Positions 1-6,413 of a stretch of DNA of 8,932 nucleotides are shown piece after piece (position 1 is the stretch's first letter; every line of letters starts with the position of its first letter). The position numbers were made by a program, and so were the translations under genes. The DNA lies in assembly GCA_041670165.1 (NCBI GenBank), contig JBAXZR010000027.1, forward strand, positions 1-8,932. Direction: 5' to 3'. The stretch is from JBAXZR01 sp041670165. GTDB lineage: Bacteria > Bacillota > Clostridia > Christensenellales > UBA1242. The notes below the pieces were generated by a model, which was not told the DNA's origin, did not search any database, and worked only from the letters and a program-made list of their open reading frames with translations.

Positions 1-57
1 CAAAAGAAAATATCTATATTTCAACTTAAAATTTCAAATATAATTTTTGAAGTGATT

Positions 58-85
58 AAAAAAGCTAGTTTCAACTAGCTTTTTT
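58..85 (-). terminator. Intrinsic terminator after asnS (bidirectional shape)
   Basis: A near-perfect inverted repeat pairs 58-70 with 73-85 around the core AGCTAGT/ACTAGCT, with a tiny loop. The stem ends in A6 on one side and T6 on the other, so it could stop transcription from either direction. It begins four bases after the asnS stop codon (90-92) when read on the minus strand. The tight position and the U-tract make it a good terminator for the asnS transcript. Confidence 0.85.
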
Positions 86-89
86 AGGT

Positions 90-1478
90 TTAATACAAGC
101 AATTTTTTGGAGTACGGGAGAAGATTTGCACATCTCTTATGTTGCTTACGCCAGTTGCGTACATAAGAAATCTTTCAAGTCCAAGTCCAAACCCACTATG
201 AACAACCCCACCAAATTTTCTTAGGTTAATATACCACCAATAATCCTCTTCTTTAAGTTTGAAAGTTTTGATTTTTTCAAGTAGAACATCAAGCCTTTCT
301 TCTCTTTGGCTTCCGCCAACCATTTCACCAACCCCAGGGACAAGCAAATCGCAAGCTGCAACTGTTTTGCCATCATCATTTTTTCTCATGTAGAATGCTT
401 TAATTTCAGTTGGATAATCTGTTACAAAAATTGGTTTGTTAAAGACTTTTTCACAAAGATATCTTTCGTGTTCGCTTTGCAAATCACAGCCCCAAAATGC
501 CTTAAACTCAAATTTTTCATTGTTTTGTTCAAGAATTTTTACAGCTTCTGTATACGAAATTCTGCCAAAATCACTATCAACAACCGCTTTAAGTTTTTCT
601 ATTAAGCCATTTTCAACAAACTTGTTCAAAAACTCAAGTTCATCTGAGCATTTAACAAAGAGATGATTAATTAAATATTTAACCATTTCTTCAATCAAAT
701 CCATATTGTCTTTTAGATCGTTAAATGCAACTTCTGGCTCAATCATCCAAAACTCACTTGCATGCCTTGCTGTGTTTGAATTTTCTGATCTGAAAGTTGG
801 TCCAAAAGTGTAGATTTTTCCAAAAGCAAGGGCAAGGGCTTCACCTTCGAGTTGTCCTGTTGGTGTCAAAAACACAGGTTTTCCAAAAAAATCATTTTCT
901 GGTGTAAAGGTGCTAACCTTAGTTTTGTCATAAACATTGTGTGTTGTAATTCTAAAAACATCACTTCCGCCTTCACAATCTGCGGCAGTTATGATTGGAG
1001 TTTGTGTATAAACAAATCCTTTGCCATTAAAAAAGCTGTGAATAGCAAAGCTTACTTCACTTCTAATTCTAAAAACGGCGTTAAAAAGGTTTGTTCTTGG
1101 TCTAAGATATGCTTGTTCTCTTAAATATTCAGTTGTATGTCTTTTCTTTTGAAGCGGATAAGTTTCGTCAGTTGCACATTGAATTTCAACATAGCTAGCC
1201 TCAATTTCAAAAGGTTGAGGATTTGCTGGTGTCAAAACAACTTTTCCTTTAACAACAACACTGCTTCCTGCATTCATTTTGCAAACTTCATCATAGTTTG
1301 CAATTTTTTCTAGGTGCAAAACAACTTGAGCACCTTTAAAACTTGTTCCATCATTAAGATCCATAAATGCAAAGTTTTTCATGTCTCTCACACTTCTAAC
1401 CCAACCGCCAAGTGTGATTTCTTTGTTAGCAAACTTACTAAGTGAAGAATATATTTCCTTCAAGTCAACTTTTTTCAT
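90..1478 (-). CDS. asnS: Asparaginyl-tRNA synthetase (AsnRS)
   Basis: This cytoplasmic enzyme charges tRNA-Asn with asparagine using ATP. It is a class IIb synthetase of 462 residues, the normal length for bacterial AsnRS. An N-terminal OB-fold anticodon-binding domain (about 1-110, with LGGWVRSVRD at 23-32) precedes the catalytic core. Motif 1 lies near 140-175, motif 2 is FGPTFRSENSNTARH (225-239, Arg230), and motif 3 is GFGLGLERF (429-437, Arg436). The AsnRS hallmark GGSQREER is at 388-395. The motif 3 tail reads FSRTPKN where FPRTPxN is usual. The start is uncertain: ATG at 1478 is 12 bases from AGGAG, while an in-frame TTG at 1487 is only 3 bases away. I chose ATG because it gives the usual N-terminus. 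It lies 123 bases downstream of aspS and may be partly cotranscribed with it. The family call is very secure. Confidence 0.97.
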   Translation of the reverse strand: MKKVDLKEIYSSLSKFANKEITLGGWVRSVRDMKNFAFMDLNDGTSFKGAQVVLHLEKIANYDEVCKMNAGSSVVVKGKVVLTPANPQPFEIEASYVEIQCATDETYPLQKKRHTTEYLREQAYLRPRTNLFNAVFRIRSEVSFAIHSFFNGKGFVYTQTPIITAADCEGGSDVFRITTHNVYDKTKVSTFTPENDFFGKPVFLTPTGQLEGEALALAFGKIYTFGPTFRSENSNTARHASEFWMIEPEVAFNDLKDNMDLIEEMVKYLINHLFVKCSDELEFLNKFVENGLIEKLKAVVDSDFGRISYTEAVKILEQNNEKFEFKAFWGCDLQSEHERYLCEKVFNKPIFVTDYPTEIKAFYMRKNDDGKTVAACDLLVPGVGEMVGGSQREERLDVLLEKIKTFKLKEEDYWWYINLRKFGGVVHSGFGLGLERFLMYATGVSNIRDVQIFSRTPKNCLY

Positions 1479-1489
1479 CTTATACAAAA

Positions 1490-1495
1490 GCTCCT
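1490..1495 (-). promoter_or_regulatory. Ribosome binding site of asnS (ambiguous start)
   Basis: The minus strand reads AGGAGC here. Other genes in the window keep 5-9 bases between AGGAG and the start codon. For asnS the options are 12 bases (ATG at 1478) or 3 bases (TTG at 1487), so this site does not settle the start. Confidence 0.6.
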
Positions 1496-1570
1496 ATTTT
1501 TTAAATATTCTTTATTTATGAATTACCTTTATAACTATTTTGAAAACAATTATTTTATCAATTATTTAAA

Positions 1571-1599
1571 ATAATAATAATTTATAATGTATTTTGCAA
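1571..1599 (-). promoter_or_regulatory. Possible sigma-A promoter for asnS
   Basis: On the minus strand TTGCAA (1599-1594) and TATTAT (1576-1571) are separated by 17 bases, starting just after the aspS stop codon. No hairpin terminator is visible between aspS and asnS, so this would be an internal promoter allowing asnS to be expressed both alone and by readthrough. The region is so AT-rich that chance matches are common. Confidence 0.3.
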
Positions 1600-1601
1600 T
1601 T

Positions 1602-2891
1602 TTAAGGATTGATTCTTGTTGGTCCACGGAAAATAAATTCAGCTTCTTTGAGTGATGGAAGCCCAAGAAGTAACATTGTTAATCTGTCAAGTCCAAGTCC
1701 AAAACCACCATGTGGAGGACAACCATATTTAAAGAATTCCAAATAGAACTCAACATCTTTGCCAAGCCCTTTTTCTTTTGCTTGTGCTTTAAGCTGTTCA
1801 TATCTATGCTCTCTTTGAGCTCCAGTTGTGATTTCAACTCCACGCCAAATAAGATCATATCCTTGCAACACTCCATCTTTTCTCATGTGATAAAATGCTC
1901 GTTTGTCTTTTGGGTAGTCTGTTACAAACAAAAATTCACTGCCAAAAACTTCTTGACTAAGCTTGAAAGAAAGTTTTTCAGCATCAGTTGTAAGGTCATT
2001 TTTTTCTTTTTCTGGCACTGTGTAGCCATATCTTTTTTCAAGTTCATCATACAAATCTTTGAGTTTGATGATCGGAAAAGGTTTGTCAGGAACAACAAGT
2101 TCTTTGCCAAAGACATTCATAAGTTCATTTCCAAACTTATTTTTAACTTTTGAAAGAGCATAGACAAGAAGTTCTTCTTCAAGTTTCATAACATCATAAA
2201 AGCTGTCAATGTAACTTAGTTCAAGGTCAAAACCTGTAAATTCGGTTGAATGCCTTGAAGTGAATGAACTTTCAGCTCTAAAAACTGGACCAACTTCAAA
2301 AATTCTTTCAAAACCAGATGCCATTGCCATTTGTTTATAAAATTGTGGACTTTGACTTAGGTATGCTTTTGTATCAAAATATTTAACTTCAAAAACTTCA
2401 CTTCCGCTTTCACTGGCTGCCCCAATAAGTTTTGGACTGTGGATTTCAGTGAAATCTTTTTGACTCAAAAATTCTCTCATTGCTCTCGTAAGTTCACTTT
2501 GAATTTGAAAAACCAAAGAATTTTTTTCACTTCTAAGGTCAAGCCACCTAAAATTTAAGCGTTGATCAATTAAACTTGTTTCATCAATTGGTGAAGCTTC
2601 TGCAACACTTTCAACCGTTATTTCTGTTGGAATAAATTCAACTCCGCCTGCTTTAACAAAATCGTTTTTAACCTTGTTTCCCACAACACTAAGCACTGAG
2701 CCAGCAATAACACCAGTTAGTTTGTTGGCAAGAGTTTCTTGTTTAGCTTTGTCAACAGACACTTGAATTTTGCCACTCTTATCTCTAAGCATAATAAAAA
2801 TCATATATTTTGTGTTTCTTATTGTATCAATAAAACCAGCTATTTTTGTTTCTTTGTTTTCTTCAATTTTTGAAATTTGTTGTCTAATCAT
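1602..2891 (-). CDS. aspS: Archaeal-type aspartyl-tRNA synthetase, probably non-discriminating (aspartate--tRNA(Asp/Asn) ligase)
   Basis: This cytoplasmic class IIb synthetase attaches aspartate to tRNA-Asp and, if non-discriminating, also to tRNA-Asn for later amidation by GatCAB. The protein has 429 residues. It lacks the GAD insertion of the roughly 590-residue bacterial AspRS, and its compact form matches the archaeal/eukaryotic type also found in some Firmicutes. The OB-fold domain covers about 1-100. The flipping loop AASESGSEVF is at 158-167, QSPQFYKQM at 180-188, motif 2 at 201-218 (Arg205, with TSRHSTEFT) and motif 3 GFGLGLDRL at 396-404 (Arg403). An upstream in-frame ATG at 2981 would add 30 residues, but I reject it: the -10 box lies inside that extension, and AAAGGAGC sits five bases before the ATG at 2891. 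The gene precedes asnS on the same strand. Family is certain; tRNA specificity is inferred. Confidence 0.95.
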   Translation of the reverse strand: MIRQQISKIEENKETKIAGFIDTIRNTKYMIFIMLRDKSGKIQVSVDKAKQETLANKLTGVIAGSVLSVVGNKVKNDFVKAGGVEFIPTEITVESVAEASPIDETSLIDQRLNFRWLDLRSEKNSLVFQIQSELTRAMREFLSQKDFTEIHSPKLIGAASESGSEVFEVKYFDTKAYLSQSPQFYKQMAMASGFERIFEVGPVFRAESSFTSRHSTEFTGFDLELSYIDSFYDVMKLEEELLVYALSKVKNKFGNELMNVFGKELVVPDKPFPIIKLKDLYDELEKRYGYTVPEKEKNDLTTDAEKLSFKLSQEVFGSEFLFVTDYPKDKRAFYHMRKDGVLQGYDLIWRGVEITTGAQREHRYEQLKAQAKEKGLGKDVEFYLEFFKYGCPPHGGFGLGLDRLTMLLLGLPSLKEAEFIFRGPTRINP

Positions 2892-2895
2892 AAAA

Positions 2896-2918
2896 GCTCC
2901 TTTAATAAAGGCATTATA
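2896..2918 (-). promoter_or_regulatory. aspS promoter (extended -10) and ribosome binding site
   Basis: The minus strand carries a perfect TATAAT at 2918-2913 preceded by TG and one base (an extended -10). The -35 region 17 bases upstream is a poor TTAATT. Transcription would begin near 2906, giving a leader of about 15 bases that contains only the Shine-Dalgarno AAAGGAGC (2903-2896). This arrangement fixes the start codon at 2891 and leaves no room for a T-box or other leader regulation. Confidence 0.7.
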
Positions 2919-3222
2919 ACACAATAAAACAAAAAAATTAAGCGAAAAATTGGCAAAAATGATATAATTATTTTTTTTCAACCTAACAAATTCTAATCTT
3001 AATAATTTCTTTTAAATTTATAAAAAAATATTAAAACAAATAATTTATTTTACTTAAGAAACCTATAAAAATCTTGCAACAAAATATATAATTTTACTTA
3101 AGAAACCTATAAAAAACTTTCAACAAAAAATGTTTAATTTTTAACACTTAAATCCAATTTTTAAATTATTAAAATCATTCATCTAAAATAAAAATCATAA
3201 ATTTGTAATTGTTCAATTTTTA
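2919..3222. other. AT-rich non-coding gap between cysS and aspS
   Basis: Apart from the tandem repeat and the weak -35 region of aspS, this stretch shows no open reading frame with a ribosome binding site, no tRNA and no T-box motif (no GGGTGG-type antiterminator sequence). It is almost entirely A and T outside the repeat units. Confidence 0.6.
3047..3128. repeat. Tandem direct repeat, 2 x 38 bp with 44-bp period
   Basis: Copies at 3047-3084 and 3091-3128 differ at only two positions. Each begins ATTTTACTTAAGAAACC, contains the CTTAAG palindrome, and ends CAACAAAA. A six-base AT spacer separates them. Sequence on both sides (about 3012-3046 and 3133-3165) looks like decayed further copies, but at this AT content that is uncertain. 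The repeat lies between the cysS terminator and the aspS promoter, about 130 bases upstream of the latter. Function is unknown; a pair of protein-binding sites or a simple duplication are both possible. Confidence 0.85.
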
Positions 3223-3250
3223 AAAAAAATGAGAAACATCTCATTTTTTT
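3223..3250 (-). terminator. Intrinsic terminator after cysS
   Basis: A 12-bp stem pairs 3223-3234 with 3239-3250 (AATGAGA with TCTCATT plus flanking A/T runs) around a four-base loop. It starts nine bases after the cysS stop codon (3259-3261) in the minus-strand direction and ends in a seven-base U-tract. It has only two G-C pairs but is perfectly matched. It should separate cysS from aspS. Confidence 0.75.
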
Positions 3251-3258
3251 AAAATCTA

Positions 3259-4629
3259 TTAATTTTTTGAAATAATTTGTCCATCTTTGGTGTCTTTAAC
3301 TGCAAATCCAAGTGAAGCAATACTGTCACGGAGTTCATCACTTTTACGATAGTCTTTATTTTTTCTTGCTTGTTCTCTTTCGCAAACTAATTCTTCAACT
3401 TCTTTTGGCAAAACAATTTTTTCTTCTTTTCCTAAATCTAGTCCAAGAACCCTGTCAAGCTTAACAAGAAGTTCAAAAATGTCATTGCTTGGCTCACTTT
3501 TTACAATTTCCCAAACAATGCCAAGAGCAAGTGGAAAATTTAAGTCATCATTGATTGCATTCAAAAAGTCTTTTTCAAATTTCTCAAGTTTTTCTTTGCT
3601 AACTTTGTTAGGTTGCCCTTTGTGAAGCATAGTTGAAGCTTTAAGTTTTGCAAGTGACACTTTTGCAGCAGTAAGAGAATCCCATGTGAAATTTATTGGT
3701 TTGCGATAGCTTGCTGAAAAATTGAAAAATCTGAAATCAAGTGGTGAATATCCTTTTTTATCAAGGTCATCAAGAGTGAAAAGATTTCCAAGGCTTTTGC
3801 TCATTTTTCCGCCATCAATTTGCAAAAACGCAACATGTCCCCAAAGTGAAACAACTTGTTTTCCCCAATAGCAATTGTTTTGAGCAATTTCATTTTCATG
3901 GTGAACAGGGAGGTGGTCTATACCGCCTGTATGAACATTTATATGGTCGCCAAGGTATTTTTTGCCCATTGCACTGCATTCAATATGCCAACCGGGATAA
4001 CCCATGCCCCATGGACTTTGCCACTGCATAATATGTTCTTTTGGTGCTTTTATCCAAAGAGCAAAATCGGCTGGGTGACGCTTTTCTTCATCAACCTCAA
4101 TTCTTGCTCCTGCTTGTTTGTCTTCAAGAGAAATTCTTGAAAGTGCTCCATATTCAGGAAATGATTCAACAGAAAAATATATTCCATCTTTTGTTTCGTA
4201 AGCATGCCCTTTTTTAAGTAGAACTTCAACAAACTCAATCATTTCAGCAATATGATCAGTGGCTTTTGCAACAATTGAAGGCATGTCAATATTGAGCTTA
4301 TGAATGTCTTCTTCAAATTTTTCTTGATAAAATTTTGCAATTTCCCAAGGAGTTTTGTTTTCCCTTTTTGAAGCAACAAGCATTTTATCGTCGCCTAAGT
4401 CAGCATCACTCGTCAAATGTCCAACATCGGTGATATTTATCACCCCAAGTACTTTTAGCCCGTTAAATTTGATTGTACGCCTAATTTGGTCCATAAAAAG
4501 ATAGGCTCTCATGTTACCTATATGTGGAAAATAGTACACAGTAGGTCCGCAAGAATACATTTTTACAACACCGTTGTCTGATGAAACTTCTTCTTTTTGT
4601 CTTGAAAGTGAATTGTAAAGTGAAAGCAT
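3259..4629 (-). CDS. cysS: Cysteinyl-tRNA synthetase (CysRS)
   Basis: This cytoplasmic class Ia synthetase activates cysteine with ATP and transfers it to tRNA-Cys. It is a monomeric zinc enzyme in characterised relatives. The 456 residues match the usual 455-470. The HIGH motif appears as PHIGN (35-39), following the family signature CGPTVY (27-32). KMSKS is intact at 275-279. The zinc ligands are all present at Cys27, Cys218 (in GWHIECSAM), His243 and Glu247, with the same 25- and 4-residue spacings as in E. coli CysRS. The C-terminal tRNA-binding helices end in AR-x2-KDYRKSDELRD (421-435) and a GFAVKDTKDG tail. The start is ATG with AGGAG six bases upstream. It has its own probable promoter and terminator, so it is likely monocistronic. 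No T-box leader is visible, although many Firmicutes cysS genes have one. Confidence 0.98.
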   Translation of the reverse strand: MLSLYNSLSRQKEEVSSDNGVVKMYSCGPTVYYFPHIGNMRAYLFMDQIRRTIKFNGLKVLGVINITDVGHLTSDADLGDDKMLVASKRENKTPWEIAKFYQEKFEEDIHKLNIDMPSIVAKATDHIAEMIEFVEVLLKKGHAYETKDGIYFSVESFPEYGALSRISLEDKQAGARIEVDEEKRHPADFALWIKAPKEHIMQWQSPWGMGYPGWHIECSAMGKKYLGDHINVHTGGIDHLPVHHENEIAQNNCYWGKQVVSLWGHVAFLQIDGGKMSKSLGNLFTLDDLDKKGYSPLDFRFFNFSASYRKPINFTWDSLTAAKVSLAKLKASTMLHKGQPNKVSKEKLEKFEKDFLNAINDDLNFPLALGIVWEIVKSEPSNDIFELLVKLDRVLGLDLGKEEKIVLPKEVEELVCEREQARKNKDYRKSDELRDSIASLGFAVKDTKDGQIISKN

Positions 4630-4781
4630 AATCTTCTCCTATTTTCTCTCTTTTGTGTTTAATTTTTTTTAACAAGTCATTTATGTCATTTTTTTTTACA
4701 CTTGAGTAGTCTAACAAAATGTTATCAAACAATTTTTAAAACTTTTAGTAATAACCATAATGTTTAAATTTGTTATTGCTT

Positions 4782-4810
4782 ATTTTAAGTTATTTTTTAA
4801 TCATAGTCAA
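4782..4810 (-). promoter_or_regulatory. Probable sigma-A promoter of cysS
   Basis: On the minus strand TTGACT (4810-4805) and TAAAAT (4787-4782) are separated by exactly 17 bases. Transcription would start near 4775, giving a leader of about 145 bases before the cysS ATG. The leader is AT-rich with no clear T-box, riboswitch or strong hairpin. Confidence 0.5.
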
Positions 4811-4868
4811 TCCAAAAATTTCTTTTTTGTAAAAGATAAAAAAGTTCTTTAGTAACAATATAATATTA

Positions 4869-4897
4869 TTGACACATTGCTTGTTTCAAAAAATAAT
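4869..4897 (+). promoter_or_regulatory. Plus-strand promoter-like element P1
   Basis: A perfect TTGACA (4869-4874) is followed after 17 bases by AATAAT (4892-4897), one mismatch from the consensus -10. It faces away from cysS and towards the gltS 3' end. No plus-strand gene follows before 7812, so it would drive a non-coding or antisense RNA, or be a chance match. Confidence 0.4.
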
Positions 4898-4940
4898 AAT
4901 TGATTTCAATTTGTTACAATTTAATTTTTTAGTTATATCT

Positions 4941-4969
4941 TTGACTGTTTTTTTTGAAAGTAATATAGT
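4941..4969 (+). promoter_or_regulatory. Plus-strand promoter-like element P2
   Basis: TTGACT (4941-4946) and TATAGT (4964-4969) are separated by 17 bases. The start point would be near 4976. The short transcript would run into the hairpin and T-rich stretch at 5013-5056, overlapping the end of gltS in antisense. Confidence 0.4.
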
Positions 4970-5012
4970 TTTGATGTACTAATTTATATGATATGTTGTT
5001 TCTAAAAATCAT

Positions 5013-5050
5013 AAAAAACATTAAATTGGTTCACTTTTAATTTGTTTTTT
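5013..5050 (-). terminator. Weak hairpin at the gltS stop codon (possible terminator, either direction)
   Basis: AAAAAACATTAAA (5013-5025) can pair with TTTAAT (5036-5041) and, after a two-base bulge, GTTTTTT (5044-5050). This makes 13 base pairs with a ten-base loop, but only one G-C pair. The gltS stop (5037-5039) lies in the arm. Read on the minus strand it ends in a T-tract, so it could terminate gltS; read on the plus strand it is followed by a long T-rich run. Confidence 0.4.
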
Positions 5051-6413
5051 GTTTTTTCTTTTTTTTATAAAACAAAAGAAAGTTTATAAACGCACTAAAA
5101 ACGGCAAGCAAAACAAGTGTGAGCCAAGGCATTGATGGTGCAAGCCCAATAAGGAGCATGAGTGGAAATCCAAAGATCACTGCAACTGCACTTCCAGAAA
5201 CAAGATCAGTGCTTGCTGGAGTTTCAAAATTTGGATCAACGACTCTTAACAGTGCAATGCCAGTGCTGGCAGTTCCTGTGAGATTGCCATATAAACACAT
5301 AAAAGATTCAACCCAGTAATCAGGAAATTGTTTTTTACAAACAAATTGAAGATAGAAAAATGTTGAAATTGCTCCCACTCCGCAAACAATTAACAAAACC
5401 CACCAAGTTGAAGATAGCAAAACGGGATCAATAAGGGCAATTGAAGCAATAATCATAAAATCAAAAACTGATCCACTAATTCTGTTAAGAATGTAATTGT
5501 TACAATATTCTCTTTTTGCAATTCCCTTTTTCTTAAGAACAACAAAAACTTTCTTAAATAACATGGCTATAAGTGTTCCAAAAATAAAGTTGAACCCCCA
5601 TAAAAGTGGTCTAACAGTTTTAACGCCAAATGTTCCCAAAATATTTGAAGAGATAAACAAATTGTCAAAGCCCCACATAAAAAGAAAAGAAAGCATAAAC
5701 ACAAGCATAACAATGCCAATTTGAAGCGTAAATTTGTCCACAGCTTCCGAAAGTGGAACTTCATCAGATGGATTAATATTTTCACTCGCACTTAAATCAG
5801 ATTTTTCTGTTCTAAGAATTAAACCTTTTTTCTTGATACGGAAATTTATCCAAATAACACAAACCAAACATGCCACAACAAAGCCAAGTGATGCTATTGA
5901 CAAGCCAAAGCTTTGTCCACCAACAAAGCCGTTTTGAGTTTCAAAAATTGTTCCAAAATTGTTTGCTTGGCCAGGTCCTTGTCCAAAACCAAGTGGAAGC
6001 AAAATGCCCGCCGCTTGAAAGAGTGAAGGCATAATAATGAGTCCAACAAAAGTTGTTATAGCAAGCCCAACAACGCCTTGTAAAAGATATGTTCCAACAA
6101 TTGTGAGTCCCGCTTTGTAAGAAGAACCTTTTTTCGATTTTTCAGTTCCGTAACTTCTTTTAAGTGCAAGTGCAATAAAACCAATGTTAAGAGCATGGTA
6201 TGTTATTGCGTTCAAAACTTGTATATCTATAAAATTTAAGAGTCCACCGACTCTTAATCCAAGAGCAATAAATCCACCAATAACAGCTGTTGGTAAAAAG
6301 GATTTTCTTAAAAAGCCAATTTTTCTTCTTAAAATATTAGAAAAAAGAAGAATCAAACAAATTGTTCCAAATTGAATTGTCAAATCCCAAATATTATAGT
6401 TCCAAAACTCCAC
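5037..6413 (-). CDS. gltS: Sodium/glutamate symporter family protein (GltS/ESS family)
   Basis: This is a polytopic inner-membrane protein, likely a sodium-driven importer of glutamate. It has 458 residues, longer than the 401 of E. coli GltS. About ten hydrophobic segments are visible (for example 8-26, 37-57, 103-140, 165-190, 228-258, 267-289, 334-357, 405-447). Two glycine-rich loops characteristic of the family's inverted repeats are present: GFGQGPGQA (142-150) and GNLTGTASTGIALLR (376-390). A charged loop near 192-228 separates the two halves, and the C-terminus is lysine-rich. The start is GTG: AGGAG lies nine bases upstream, no ATG occurs nearby, and the GTG is 20 bases inside the upstream acyltransferase gene. 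That overlap implies translational coupling in a two-gene operon. Family membership is well supported; glutamate as substrate is inferred. Confidence 0.85.
   Translation of the reverse strand: MEFWNYNIWDLTIQFGTICLILLFSNILRRKIGFLRKSFLPTAVIGGFIALGLRVGGLLNFIDIQVLNAITYHALNIGFIALALKRSYGTEKSKKGSSYKAGLTIVGTYLLQGVVGLAITTFVGLIIMPSLFQAAGILLPLGFGQGPGQANNFGTIFETQNGFVGGQSFGLSIASLGFVVACLVCVIWINFRIKKKGLILRTEKSDLSASENINPSDEVPLSEAVDKFTLQIGIVMLVFMLSFLFMWGFDNLFISSNILGTFGVKTVRPLLWGFNFIFGTLIAMLFKKVFVVLKKKGIAKREYCNNYILNRISGSVFDFMIIASIALIDPVLLSSTWWVLLIVCGVGAISTFFYLQFVCKKQFPDYWVESFMCLYGNLTGTASTGIALLRVVDPNFETPASTDLVSGSAVAVIFGFPLMLLIGLAPSMPWLTLVLLAVFSAFINFLLFYKKKKKQKTN

Larger units (their letters stand above)
4630..5036. 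other. 407-bp non-coding gap between gltS and cysS
   Basis: No credible coding sequence lies here: the one reading frame entering cysS from this side would start with TTG and lacks a ribosome binding site. The gap holds the cysS promoter and leader, two plus-strand promoter-like elements (4869-4897 and 4941-4969), and part of a weak hairpin at the gltS stop codon. Its length and promoter content are more than a simple spacer needs. Confidence 0.6.

Noticed and set aside
172..1708. Shared 25-base stretch in asnS (172-195) and aspS (1684-1708), at first sight a dispersed repeat
   Set aside because: Both encode motif 3 (GFGLGLxRL) of homologous class IIb synthetases in the same frame, so it is common ancestry plus similar codon choice.
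1710..2153. 147-codon plus-strand frame
   Set aside because: Fully antisense to the well-conserved aspS catalytic domain; its composition is what the reverse of an AT-rich gene gives.
2892..2981. N-terminal extension of aspS to an upstream ATG (30 extra residues)
   Set aside because: The extension contains the TATAAT promoter box and the Shine-Dalgarno of the inner ATG, and its hydrophobic sequence is unlike the family N-terminus.
4514..4732. 72-codon minus-strand frame overlapping the cysS start, possibly a leader peptide
   Set aside because: It would start with TTG without a ribosome binding site, and its cysteines lie inside cysS in another frame; most likely a shadow.
5020..5040. TTGGTTCACTTTTAA as a possible tRNA T-loop
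   Set aside because: No matching acceptor, D or anticodon stems can be built around it, and the flanks are far too AT-rich for a tRNA gene.
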